64,000 nt of DNA from Dirofilaria immitis. Taxonomy: Eukaryota; Nematoda; Chromadorea; Rhabditida; Onchocercidae. Each line of letters opens with the position of its first letter. Within the stretch, counting starts at the first letter, position 1. The notes beneath the pieces were generated by a model that worked only from the letters and a program-made list of their open reading frames with translations, had not been told where the DNA came from and did no database searches. Shown in pieces: positions 23,811 through 39,000 of the stretch. Both the position numbers and the translations under genes were made by a program. The DNA is taken from contig JAKNDB010000087.1 of NCBI GenBank assembly GCA_024305405.1, positions 682,001 through 746,000 on the forward strand, in the 5' to 3' direction.

Positions 23811-26800
23811 TTATAATAAGGCATCTAATTGAAATTGATCAATGATATAAATTAGTTGCACTGGAAAGTTTTTTCTTCTTAATTTTTGTTGTTGCTTCTG
23901 AAATTGTTCCCTAAAATCAAGCATAGATAATGGTCGATGAATATGAACCGTTTCACGATGAGTTATCTTGAAAGTATTAGTAGGTCCAATTTTATGTTTT
24001 GAATTTTGTAATTGAGGTATCGATGAATAATTGCGATATTGATTATGCGTTAGATTCCTTTCTAAAGCTTGCTTTCTTCGATAATTCAATTTTAATTTCT
24101 GAATTTGTGGAATACGCGATGGCTGATGACCGAATCGACGAAATGCTTGATGATGATGATGATTTGATGCCGTAATGTTAGTTGTAAGGCTGCTAGTCGA
24201 AGATCGGATGCATGATACATCCTGTAAATTTGATCGGAAAATCGAAAATCGAAAATCGAAAATCGAAATATGAAAATTGATTACAAAAATATAATTGTAT
24301 ATTTCTGATTTTTTTTTTGAAAATGAAATAATGAAATGAAATTCATAATATAATGTTATTTAACAGAAAATAAGATGAAAATGATTTGTAAAATATTTTG
24401 ATAATTTTCTTCTGATATTATCAAAAAAGCATAATATGATCGAAGAAACCTTAGTTGATTATCATATTGACAAATTATCGAAAAATTGAATGAGCAAAAA
24501 AAAACGAGAATATTGTTTTAATTTGGAGAAGATCAATATCAAAATACGATTATTTATCTATTACAAAAGTATTTTAGAAAGATTTGAATGATATCTTTTA
24601 AGTTTCATCATTTTCATATTTGATCATATAAATAAATAAAATTCATGAAATATATTATTCCTAAAATTAATCAGATTTTAAAGATATCATTTTAATCCTT
24701 ATCTTTATATTCATAAATAATGAGATGTAAATTTATCAATAATAAGCTAAACAAATATTTTAAAATTATCAATGATATACTAAACAGATATATTAAAAAA
24801 CAATGATCTTATTCTTGATTGATCAAATTACAACTTTTTAAATATAAAAATAAATAGTAAGGGCAAAAAAAAAAATTAAGAAGTCGAATTATTTCAAATA
24901 ATAAAAAAAAAAGGAAACAAAAGTGATTTTTATGGGAAATATTAATAATTTTATTTAATACAATTCATAAATAAATAATTTATTTAAATAAAAAATTTCT
25001 AATTATTCCTTAGCCTAAATTAATCCAAGCATTTAATAATTTGCCAGTTTAATTAGATATAAAAATAATAAGAATAATAATAAAGAATAAAGAAAAAAAA
25101 ACAATCCTTACAGGTATTGTGAATAATGATGATCCTACTCTCGATCGATTAATTTTCATTTTTGATGGTATTGGTATTTTACTTTTTCGATATTCTCGTA
25201 TCACACGTCGTTTTTCCTCATGCTGAACAAAATATGATCAAAAATTATTTTTAACAAATATTACTAAAACAAACATCATTAATATTTTATTATATTTATT
25301 TAAAAAAAAAAATAATAGTTCAATTATTATTTTCCAATGCTTCTTATTAAAAGACAATATGAACGACTGATAATTTCTTATCAATCGGTCATTATCACTC
25401 TAATCCGTATGTATTCAATCATTGATTTTTTTCGAAATACAAATATTTTGTTATTATTTTTAAAAATTAAAAATAACAAAAATAAAATTTTAATTAATAA
25501 TAACAATAATATTTAACTTTTTAATTTATTCGATTTAACATAAATAAATTTATTAAATTCGCAAATTGTTAAAATCTTTTTCTTTTTTTACGAAAAATTT
25601 TTCAAAATTCTTTTTTTTATTTACAAATATAAAATAAAAAAAAATTGTAAATATAATTAATTGAATATCGAATCCGTTATATTTTCCTATGCCATAATTT
25701 AAGATGGCAAACTTTCGTTGTTCGCCATAAATATTGCAAAAAAATTCGTTTTTGAAAGCCATAAAATTCAGTTGCACCTAAAATTACAAATTTACACTTG
25801 AAATTATAAATTTAACCTAAAATTATAAAAAAAAAAGAAATTATGAATAATTTATTATAAAACGAAAATATTTAAAATATTAGTTTAATAATCTGTCAAT
25901 TTGATCAAATAGAATGAATAAAAAATCAATTTATTAGTCAATTAATCAATAAGCCATAATCATTTACTCTTTCATTTCAATAATACATATTTATTTATTT
26001 ATTTATTTATTTTTTTTTGAAATTTAGTTGACAGAAAAAAATCAATGCAAAATAAGTTTAGAAAGAAAACTCAAAAGAGCAATAATTTTAAATAGTAAAC
26101 CAAAAATAAAACAGAAAAAAAATTAAAACATATCAAGAGTTTATTTACTTTCTGTAACTGGACTGATATAACTGATAATTCGATGAAAACTAATACATGT
26201 CTTCCAATGACCATATTCACGACATATGCTAAAAATTATTGCATATTCATGCAATAATTATCAGATTAATTTAAATTATAAATATTATCATGCAATAATT
26301 ATCAGATTAATTTAAATTATAAATATTATCATGCAATAATTATCAGATTAATTTAAATTATAAATATTATAGGAAAGATTTATGGAAAACAATGAATTAA
26401 AAGTTACATACAAAAAATTTTTCATATTCCAAAATTTTTATATTAATTTTTTTCCCAAATTTAATAAAATTATATATTTTAGAAAGAATTAATTAACTAT
26501 TAAGTATTAAGATAATTTTAGCTATGTTTTTAATCTAACTAAGATTAATTAATGCGAATAAAGAGTGATAGGTTATCACCTATGATATTTAAAGATAATA
26601 GTTATCTTTAAAAAAATTTTTTTAAAATTTTTTAAATTCAATTTCATTTTTTAAGTAAGCAAATTTCTTTTTATTTTTTTGCTTTACAAAAATATTAAAA
26701 AAATATGAGAAAATAAATATGAACCGAAATATTTTTTCTAATGGAACTGGTTCGATACATGATGCTCGACCTCGTCGCATATATGCACAACGTACTTCAC

Positions 26801-29800
26801 CTCGGCAAAGTAATGCATCAACCTGAAATGATATAAATTACAAGCATAAATTTAAGTCTTTTTATTTATTTTGATTAGGTGATAAAAAAATGAGTAAAAT
26901 TTTTTGATCAGTTTTAATTTATTTAATATCTTACTTCATGAAATGTTTTCAATTCTTTTGATAAATAATAGCGAACACGAGAGCTTGTTTGTTTCCACCA
27001 TGATTTCGAATTCTCGATGATTTGTTGAACACCAATTAAATCGCCATTAATTACAAAACAATAATTTTTCAAAGCCAATAGTGGTGGTCGCTAATAGAAC
27101 GAATTGAATGTAAATAATCAAATAGAAAATAATAAAATTGAAAAAAAATTTTTAATTTTATTAAATTAATCAAAAACTAATATTTTTTGAAAGCAAATAA
27201 AAATATGTAAATTGAAATCAAAATGAAAAATCTAAAAAGAACTTAAATAATAATTTAAATAGTAATTAATTTCTATAATAAAAATTATTTTAATTTTCAA
27301 AATTGTAATTTAAGAAAAAAAACATATTCTAAATGAAACCAAAAAAAAATAATATTTGATAAAAATTTTCGCTATTAAATTTCAATATGCAAATTATTTT
27401 GGTTTAAAAAAAAAAAACGAAAAATGAAAAACGAAAAACACTCTGACCTTACAAATATATTCAATAGGACAATTTAATACACTTTTTAATGTCATACGCG
27501 TATCTAAAGCTTTATTCTCGATCGAGAATATAGTCGAATCACCATAGGTCGTTGTTTTTCCAGATCTGATATGATTAGTTATAAGTTATAGAATGTATTA
27601 AATTTTTCAGTTAATTAATTGCTATTATTCTAATAATACTTTTTATTTTCAAGAATTAACAAAATATTGGAATAATTTATTTTATCAATAATTTGTGAAA
27701 TTATCAATGAAACTTTATTTTAAAACTTTTTACAATCAATCGGTATGTCTGTGTCAAATAGAATAAATCATAAATAACTTAAAAAGAGCTATAAAATTCA
27801 AAATACCTGAATCTGAATCTGTTTCATCACCTGACATTTCAGTTCGATCAATTGTTGCCGAAAATGAAATGTTGGAATTGCTACTACTACTGCTACTGCT
27901 GCTATCACGATGGATGATACATTTTGCTTGAACCCTCAAGTTATGCTAATTTTTGACTTTATAATACATAATTTTTCTCAATAATAATTTTATAATTTAT
28001 TGATAAATTTAGATAAACAGTAAAGTTAGCCAAATTTATCATAAAAAATTCCGACAGTAGTCAATAAAATAGCTACTGTAGACGAGAAAAAGTAGTCTCT
28101 TACAAGAGCGTGCAATTGATTACTGTATTCATCAAATACAGTAATCAATTACTTACCTGGATAAAATTTTACAAAATTCTTAATTAAGCTTAAATTTCTT
28201 TCCCTTTTTCTTTTTCTTTTCAAAAAAAAGAAAAAAATTTTAATAAAAACTTGATAGTATAAAAATGTTAACAAAAATAATTGATAAATATGAAAAACAA
28301 AGGAAGAAAGAATTGTTAAACTAATTTTTAATTTCAAAATATTTGAATGAATTTTTTTTTGCATATTAAAATTTATACGAAAATAAAATGAAATTTCGAA
28401 GAATAGATTGTATAATTTTTTTTTTTGAAATATCAATTATTTTATTAAATGGAAAATATCTGCCATTTTACAACAATCAAATTATTTCATTGAATAAAAT
28501 TAATTTTTATGATTTCTTAATTTATCAATTATTTTTTCTTTGAATAATTTTATTAAATGATTTGATATTTTTAATGATAATTTTTTTTTTGTTATCAGTT
28601 CTTAAACTTAAATAATATTGAAAATATAAGCATAAGATATATTAGATTAGTGCTAATCTTAGAATAATATTAATTTATTAATTATCAAAAATGATGATAC
28701 TAATTAAATAGGATGAAAATTTTGACCGTTCATTTCAAATGAATAATTTAAAAATTATTCAAATATATAAATGTTAAAAATGAATTATATCAATTCATAA
28801 ATTTGTTTAAAAATATCCTATGCATACATTTACATACAACATATATACATATATTCGATATTTTATCTATTATTACTTAAAAGAAATTAATTTAAATTAA
28901 ATTGTCCATTATTACTTGAAAGAAATTAATTTAAATTAAATTACAGTGGTATTTTCGATTATTCGATTTCATTTTTCTTCTCCCATCCAAAATCTTTTTC
29001 TATCGTCAAAATATCGAATTGATAATTGACAACTTTCAAACAAACATTTTAGCCAATATGATAATAGAAATAAGATATCATATAGAAATTGCTGATATAA
29101 TATATTGTTAATTAAATACAAAATATTCAATAATTCTGCATAAAAATCAAATTATTGATTTTTGAGCAAGCGATCAATTCATTGCAATCCACAAAAATTA
29201 TACGAACAATCTCGAGCAAACATACATGATGATGATAAAACATAGATTTTATTGATTGATTGCTATCAAATTTCAATTTATCATATTTCGATAATAATTT
29301 TACCTGATTGAGATTTTGTGATAACTTTGAATTTTCGATAATTCACCGATAGATCAGCGGATTGTTAGCGTAAATTAAATACATTAATTGGATAAGTTAG
29401 AATGATTCAAACTTTGTTTACAAAACGGGCAATCATCTAAGGCAATCAATAAATTATAAAATCATAAAATAGCACTGATCATCTGGAAGTCATTCAAAGA
29501 AGGTAAGTGTAATTTTTCATCAATATTCTCCTAACTACAATTATTATTTAATTATCATAAACTATCATATCATTCGTATCTTATCACTGAATAATTGATA
29601 TAATTAATTTAAAGAAGGAAATGTAATTATTCATCAATATTCTCTTAACTACAATTATTATTTAGTTATCATAAACTATCATATCATTCGTATCTTATCA
29701 CTGAATAATTGATATAATTTTTCGAAATATTTTTAACAAAACAAATTTTATGGATAAATTAAACATTATTTGTGGACAAATTTTGTTGATTTTTAGTTTT

Positions 29801-30624
29801 ACATCTAGCATGTTTTGCGCATTCTCGATTAAATTCACGTTTTACGCGATCTTTATCCGATTGTTTCGTATTACGCCAAATATGTTGTATAAATATTCGT
29901 TTTGAAATTGATTATTTTTCATTTCATTATCATCTATTTGATCGACCAATGTAATAATACGACGAAATGATGGACATGTTTTCCAAAAACTATAAATGCG
30001 TGTGACAGTGTACGCTTGTACAAATGGTATCGCATCACGACGAAAACTATTAGTGGATGATGATATGGAACCAGATGGAAACGAATGAATGCTTGATCGA
30101 GAATGACATATCAGGTGGATCGAGATGAATGCAATGTATTAAATGTTCGCGCTTGAGAACCGATAATTTTCATTGCGATAATTTTTCCTTTGCTTTAATA
30201 CAATTGATTCGATAAAAGTTCTGTAAATCATCCGAATAAAAATATTGCGTTAATCGACTTGTATGACTCAATGAATATCATCATCACGTAACATTGTTTC
30301 TAATCCGATCGTTTCACCATCGATCACAAAACAATAATTATCATCAACAACTGTTGGTGGTAATTGATGACAAATAAGCGATTCTGGTGCATGAAATAAA
30401 TTTTGCAAAACATTCTCCGTTTCGACCGTTTTTTGATGTAAACTATGAATTGGAATATTTTCATAGTATATAATTGATTGTTGAATATTTTCATCAGATT
30501 GTAATTTAGATTTGCTACAAATTGATTCCGCTGTTTTACAAATATCTAAATTAAGCTTAGTTGGTCGAATAATTTGTATGCTACGATCGATAGATGATGA
30601 TAATATTGATAATGATGATGATGT

Positions 30625-30701
<77 letters not shown>

Positions 30702-31607
30702 TTAATTGTGATAGTTTCGAAATAGATCCATGTTTTTGCTGAAAAATATTTATATTTTTCTTTTTCTTTTGTAAATACTAAATTCGATAATTTATGAAAA
30801 AAATTTCTTCCTCTTTTCTAAAATTAATTTTGAAATTTGAAATTATTTCGAAAAAAAACAATAAATATTTTTTGATGCAATTCTATTGTTATTGTAAAAA
30901 TTTCATCTAAAAAAAAAAATTGCAAAAATGTTTTCTCAATAAATAAGTGCAAAAAATAAATAAATAAAAAGGAAAGAAAAAATGAAAAACCTTTTATTTG
31001 ATTGTGTTGAAAGAAGTGAACTATGAACGAGCAAGAAGATCACAGGTGTAGCACACAGGTAGGTGATAATAAAATATTTTTGTTTTTATATAAATAATCA
31101 AATTGCAAAATTTCATGTTGATAAAAAAAAGAAAATAAACTTAAATGGAAAAAAATAAACAAAAAAGGAAGAAGAAGTGAACTATGAACGAGCAAAAAGA
31201 TCATAGGTGTAGCACACAGGTAGGTAATAATAAAATATTTTGTCTTTATATAAATACTTTGTTTTTGTTTATTGTTTATATAAATATTCAAATTACGAAA
31301 TTTCATGTTGGTAAAAGAAAAAATAAACTTAAATGGAGAAAAAATAAACAAAAGAAAAAGAAAAATAAAGATGATATATTATCATAAAAGTGATATCTTT
31401 TTTCCTTTATAATCTTTTTATCAATATAATTTTATAGTTTAATAATTCTTTTAACTATTTTAAATTATTGTTTAATTAATTTTAAAAATGAAAAAAGTTT
31501 TTCAAATTTATAAAGAAAATAATTTGATTAAATTAAATTGATAAAATGAAAAACTACAAAAACACATTTGGGTAATATAAATGCTTATCACAATTTTCTA
31601 TGATAAC

Positions 31608-31648
<41 letters not shown>

Positions 31649-33040
31649 ATTGTAAATAAAGATAACTGAAATTAACATAGGAATAGAAAAGATAGTTGAT
31701 AAATTGATAAATGCGAAATAAAAATTTGGAAAAGAAAAGCAGTGATTAGATCAAGAAGTGATTAGATTATAAGCATACATCGAAATATATTTAAATATAT
31801 TCTAAAATAAAAAGGAGAAGTAAAAAAAAAATTATATATAATATAAGAAAATTTTATCATCATAAATAAAGAGAAAGAAAAAAATTTCATTCTGATATTT
31901 ATCAATTACACTCTGATAGCTTATCACAAATTAATTTTCCAAATTTGCATATATCACAATGAATAATTAATAAAATACAAAATAATAAAATGTGCAAATA
32001 TATTAAATTTATACTGTGATAGATTACAAAAAAAGGAAAAAAATAGGTAAAGTAAAATAAAACGAAGAAATAAGAAGGATAGAAAACTTACATTTATTAA
32101 TTTTGACGTACGTTACGTCAAAAAGTTTACGTCATTTACATAGAAAAATTATTCGTTTTAGAAAATGATAGTATTTGTTGTTTAATAAACAAAATTATTT
32201 GATTGATTATATCAATGATTAAAATGTAATCAATCATAATGTGCAATATTTCAATAATCAAAATTATACTATCAATGAAAAGGTATAATTATGAAAAATA
32301 ATTTAAAAAATACAGGAAGAAATATATTTGACATGCTAGTTTGGAAAGGTATAGAAGCGATAGGTAAACGTACGTGGTGGGTAAATACACAAACGTAAAT
32401 AATAAGTAATAATTCACGTTAAACGTTTTTTTCTGTTTTATGTGAAAAAAGCAACAATATCAAAATAAATTCATTAATATTTTAACTAATCTTTTTTTTT
32501 TATCTTATCATTTTTTTCTTATCAAAATTTATAAATGGAAATAATATCTATTAAAATTTGATAAAAGATGTGATTAGAAAAAAAAATTAAAAAATAAAAA
32601 TTAAATAAATACCTAATAATTTCTTCTTGTTCGATTAGATCATGCTCATTTTCATATTTGGTTATTGTTGAATCATCGAGAAATATTTCTGCAGCTCTAT
32701 TCTCCATTCTAATAAACGTTTAATTTGATAAAAATTTATTTTAAAACAGTTAATTTAATTATCAGCAAAATAGTTAGTTATTAAATATGATAAGGTTTTT
32801 TTTGGTTAATGAATAATTTACCGTATAAATGGTTTATTTGATTCATTTATCATTTCGATATATGAATCCCATCCCATCATACACGATAATCCAATAGGCT
32901 ATAAAAAAAAAAATAAGATAATCGGAAAATGATTAACTAAATTATAAGCTTATCTAGAAATTATCATCATAATTTATTATCAAAAAAATAGATCATGGAT
33001 AAATTAATGCATTATTTCAATAAGCAATTACTATTTTAAG

Positions 33041-33071
<31 letters not shown>

Positions 33072-36000
33072 CATTGATAAAGTTGCAAGGCAAAATCATT
33101 GATGAAGTTAGAAGACTAATTTTTTCAAATATTTTTAAAATTTTACACTATTTGAGGATGATTGATTCGTAACAGATACTGTCGATGATTTCGCTTTCAG
33201 TAATTGTTGCTGTGATGATTGCATTAGCGACGATTGCGACAATGATGACAACTTGCGAATCGGAGAATTTGATGCTAAAAGCTTTTGTTATCGTAGTAAC
33301 GCAATAATTGAGAATTTCTCATATTATTTATTAGAAATTAGAAGAAATGAATTTGATTGAAATCAATCAATAAGTGATAAGATTCTTTTCTGATAAAAAG
33401 ATATGATTAATAAGGTTGGATAGTAATTTTTACCAAAATAATTTATCAGCTAATTTTGAAATTAATATTAATTCTGATTAGTACAAAAAGAAAAAATGAA
33501 ATATGATAAAGGAAAAATTAACCTGTTATTTGTTTATCAGATTTATTGATGGATTTCTTGGAATTATTGCTTTCATCATCTAATATACTGTAAATAAATG
33601 ATAAAAGAAATAATCTTTCATATTTTAATTCTAAATAAAATATAATGCATGTAAGAAATGAATTGATAAACATTTTATGCAAATGATAAGAAATTTTGAA
33701 ATGAATTGATTGATAGAAATGAAAAGAACTAAAAATAAATTGATAAACAATTGATAAGAATTAAAAAATATTACAGGGATTTTAATGAAGATTGCATACT
33801 TGTTGTTACATGATAAATGATTGGTTTATGTTCAACATCGGATATATCATGCATTTCTATACTAAAAATATTTCACTTATCATATCATAATTATCATTTA
33901 TTTATTTATTTTTGCATAAAATTTAACAAATGCATAATCGATTTTACGATTACATATAATATTATAGTGATTATTATTTAAATTATCAATTTCAACTGAT
34001 AATTCAAATTTTACTCAATCCAAATTATTGCTTAATTTTTTCTTATAGAAAAAAGCGGATGAAAAATTACTAATTAATTTTTATTTTGATAAGTTTATTT
34101 TTGAAAATTTCAAACTTATCTGAAATGTAATTTATAATTAAATTTTGAAATAAAATATTTACAATGCATGTTTTCCCGTTATAAATAACTGTAAAAATAA
34201 AAATCCTAATTATTTCTTATCATAAGAAAAGAAAATGAAGAAGCAAAAAATAAAGATAACAATGATAATAATGATAATTTTCAAAATTCAATTATTTAAT
34301 GTATATTATAAACTTTTCTTACTAAATTCATATGAACTATTCATACCACTGTAAATCACCGTTGTTATTACCATCACCGATATCGTAATTTATTGAAATA
34401 GGTAACTCCGATACATTATTACATTCATGCCATTTTGATTCATTTGTTGATACATTCCTTAAAATTCTCAGAAAGGCGTAAAATTTATGATATTATCGAT
34501 CGATATTTTATCATTTTTTTATTTGATATGATATTTTTCCAGAATCTTATATCGCATTATCATCGCATGATAAATGATAATAATACCCTGCTTTATGTAG
34601 TTGTCTGAGGTATAATTCTAACAGTTCATCACTTTGATCAGCTGTTAAACCATGTTCAATCATTTGCTTTCGCTTAATCAATTGCAGTATATCGGTAGTG
34701 CGGAATTTTCGACCAAAATAGTGAATCTTTTGAATATATTGTATACCAACCAAATCGATACACATTGTTGTTACAGCAAGACCAAATCCCAAATACATCA
34801 ACATAAGTACCACATATCTGTAACATGATAACAATATCAATATTAATAAATGTGAAATAAAGTATCATATATTAAAAGCAATTAAGTATTATATGAAATC
34901 TTGAATTTTGGATAACCTATTTAAATTTTGGCTAAATTTCTTTTTTTTTTATGCTCTTCCTTTGATCGGAAAAATCTATGGAAGAAGTGAAATTTCGGAA
35001 TAAAAATTCGATAACATATTTTGAAATGATAAAAGAAAAGCAAAAAAAAGTGATAATAGCATTTCTGTATTACGATATAATTGAGCTGAATTAAATTTTT
35101 TAAATTTTATAATGAAAAATTTTGGATTATTTTTTTAACTCTAAACTTGTTATTTTGATTATGATCGGAAGAAAATAAAAAAAAATATTTTTTTTCTTAA
35201 ATGAATAGGTTTATTTTGTGAAAATAAATCGTTACACAATGAATGCGTAAAGTTTTTGTGCCAAAAAGTTTTTTTCTTTTAAATTTTAAAAATGTTTTCA
35301 TTTTACGAATTAGATATTATATTAATCTGCCAAATCTATATTATGATTGTTTATTATTATTATTATATTATGATTGTTTATTATTTATTTATTGTAAAAT
35401 TAATTTTTCTTGCTAATAGTTGTTAAACTTTTCAATTATGCTAGTAAAAAATCAAATAGCACAAATTATATACTCTTGACTTTCAGGCACAAGATCACCG
35501 AATCCAATTGTAGTTAACGAAACGAAACCTGAAAAATGATTGATCAGCATGATATAATTTCTAATTTAATTTATCTGTTTTTTCAAACTTTTGATAAGAA
35601 AAATTAACAGAAATAAAAAAATGTAAGAGAAAAAAGAAAAACAAAATAAACCGAAAATATATTTTGGATAATAATCGTTGCTTTAAAATAAGAAGGAATA
35701 AAATTTTTTTAATTTCTATAATTTTAATATGATACTGAAATTTGATCGAATAAATTGAAATTAATTTTAATTAATTAATTTAGGAATTAAATAAATTTCT
35801 AATATAATTATTATTTTTACTTACAAAAATAAAATGCATCCGTATATGTCCATGGTTCAAGCGAAGCAAATAACAGACCACCAAAGGCGATATAAAACTA
35901 GAAAAAAAAAAAAGAAAAAGAAAAGGGAATTGATTGATAGCAATAATGATTAATGATAATTATGCTAACAAAGATGATAATATTTTAGATCGAATAATTA

Positions 36001-39000
36001 CAACATATCAATTTACATTCCTTATTAAATATCTAATAATTATTAATAAATTTTGCAGGTGAAAATTAAATAATTGCAATTTTAATTCAAACTCTAAGTA
36101 CTAAAAGTTTTGATTCCATCTTATCATTCATTTTCAAATCGTTTTTTCTCAGTCATTTTATCAGTTTCGTTATAGTAATATGAAAAGTCAAGTAATTAAT
36201 CATTCTAATTCAAATTTTTGTCTAATTAATTATTATTCCGATTCTGTGATGAAATTTTAGAAGATTCCATAAATAGTAATCGAGTATTTGTAATTATCGT
36301 GCAACTAAAGAAAAATTAGAAAAAATATGAATTAAAAAAATCATAAACATATTCTGACTTATTCGTCTAAAAATATTTCGAAGGATTCTAGCGGTTAGAA
36401 AAATATTCTAACGATTAAGAAAATGCTAAAAACCGAACACTGTAAAATATTACAGTAACTGCGAGATACAGTAATACTCTAAACACAGATGACAAAATAC
36501 GGTAATACAAAATACAGTGGCAACATAAGAAATACTGTAATGCTTTCGGTTTTTGTTCATTTCATGTATGTATTGAAAGCTTCTTATCAAATGATTTGAT
36601 GCTATTTTAAGCATAATAAAATTTTCAAATTAATCGAATTTAATGATTGCTTCATTGGTTTATCAAATTTTTGCGATAATTGCATCTTTCGGATAACTTA
36701 CAAACAAAAGCAAAAAAAAAAGAGGCGAAGGAAAAAATAGTAATACCTGTGATAGCTTAACATTTAACAATTATGATAAAGGGAAAATTCTGAAAACATA
36801 CGAGAAGTATCGCGAAAACAAAGATTAAAGGCACTTCCGCTTTATCCAATCCAAGATCATTACAATTTGGTAACTGATTTATCGCTTTATCTGATTTTTC
36901 CGATGATCTCAATTCTAAATTACCTAAAAATTAAAAATAGAAATAAAAAATGACGAAAGAAAAAATAAATAATCTGAAAAATTCCGCATATTCTGATTAT
37001 TATCAATTATTATTGATAAATCACATTTCATTTCTAAATAATGAAATTCCCTTAAATATCTTATTAAACTTGTATTATATTGAAAGGATAAATGATATAT
37101 AAATATAATCTAAGCCGTACAATGACATGTTGATATGATATAATATGATATGGCTATTTTCATTATTATAGATTAAAATATGCTTCAAATAGCCGATTAC
37201 TTCTCAACTAGTTTAACTTAATTAATGAATCTTTCGTTATCATCTCTCTAGCAATGAAGTTCATCTGAAACTATTCCAGTATTGATTATAATTATATATA
37301 TATATATATATATATATCGCAATGACTGTGATCAAATTTTAATTTATTGATTTCTTCTGTATAGCATTCGAGTGATCGAGAGAAGAATAATATAGCTATA
37401 TTGCATCATATCATATCATATCACATTATCACTACATCATTTTAAATCATATTCATATATCATTTATATTATAAAATAATAAAAGCTAAAATTAAACAAA
37501 TTATAATTATTCAAAAAAAAAAATAGAATAGAATAAAAATGATAAATAAATTAGCTAATACTACAATTGCAAGATCAATAATAAATTATTAACATTTTTA
37601 AATGAATAAATTTAAAATAGGTCAAATTAAATTAAAACGAAACAAACGGGTATTTCGTCGTTTAAAATTGATGAGATAAAGTTTCAATGACCAATAGAAT
37701 TTTCTCATCTTCTTGTAAAACCATATCGTACATTCGGATAAAAATTTGCCAAGATCACCAATTGTTATAATTGCCAATGGTACGCCAAATAATGCAAATA
37801 TAACACATGCAATTCGTCCATATGATGTTACTGGTACAATATTACCGTAACCTAAAACTATTATATTTTAATTAACAAAAATTTTTCATAAAAAAAATAT
37901 AATATGTCGGTTAAGAAGATTATTGATTGTGGGAAAAATATATTGATATTGATTGATTAAGAAGAAATGTGATATTGATTGGTTAAGAAATTGATTACAA
38001 AAAAGAGCAATAGGATGATATTGATATCAATAGTTATTTATTACAGAGCATTTAAATTATAATATAATATCAGTAGCTGTTAGATATTAAAGTTATCAAA
38101 AGTTATTAAAAATTACAAGGTTATCAAAATTATAATATAATATCAGTGATTATTAGATATTTATCGTAGATTATTTAAATCATAATACTAAAGATGATAA
38201 CAATATTATGATAATAATGATGAAGTGATGATGATACGATAAGTCGCATTTGTCTATTTATTTATTGTTTATTCATAGATAAATGATAAAAAGATAATTT
38301 TTCTAGTTTTAGAATTAGTAAAAAAAACAATAATTCTTTGAAAATTATAAAAACTTGAAAGTAATAAATTGAAAATTAAATGTTTTACGGTATGCATACG
38401 GTATGAATTATTTATATATTTACCTATGGTAGCCATAGTTGTTGCTGCAAAAAATATCGCACTACTTGCAGTCCATAATTTTTACTTTTAAATGATTTTG
38501 GTCGATATTTCGATTTTCTTCTAAAAATAAAAAGAAATTTCTTATTGTTTACAACAAATGAGAGAAAAAAACAAACAAACAAAATAAAATAATGCAAAAG
38601 TTAAGTAGAAATTATCGATTGTAATCAGTTAGAAAATTATTTAACCAAAATAATTTATCAAATTTATCAATTATTCGTTAAATATTTCCTTTAAAAATAT
38701 CCATATATGCTAAAGATAAACTATTACCATAGAGTATTATCAATTAAAATCAATCAATCAATATTGTCATCATTCTAAACTTTATAGCTGAATATATTTG
38801 CTTACCATATGAATATATACGTTATATATATACATTTATATATATATGCATTTCAACCTTAAATCTATTCTAATTAATAATAATTTTACCTAGACAACTT
38901 ATTTACCTAGATAATTTTTTATTTGATTTCCAAATTTTTTTAGCATCTTGCTAATTTCGTAATTCATCCGGATAACCAAAATATACCTATATCTTCTTAT

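Noticed and set aside
30512..30742. Plus-strand open frame with a poly-Asp run
   Set aside because: Reads the GAT microsatellite in the non-coding direction; the minus strand gives the tail copy with homologous segments.
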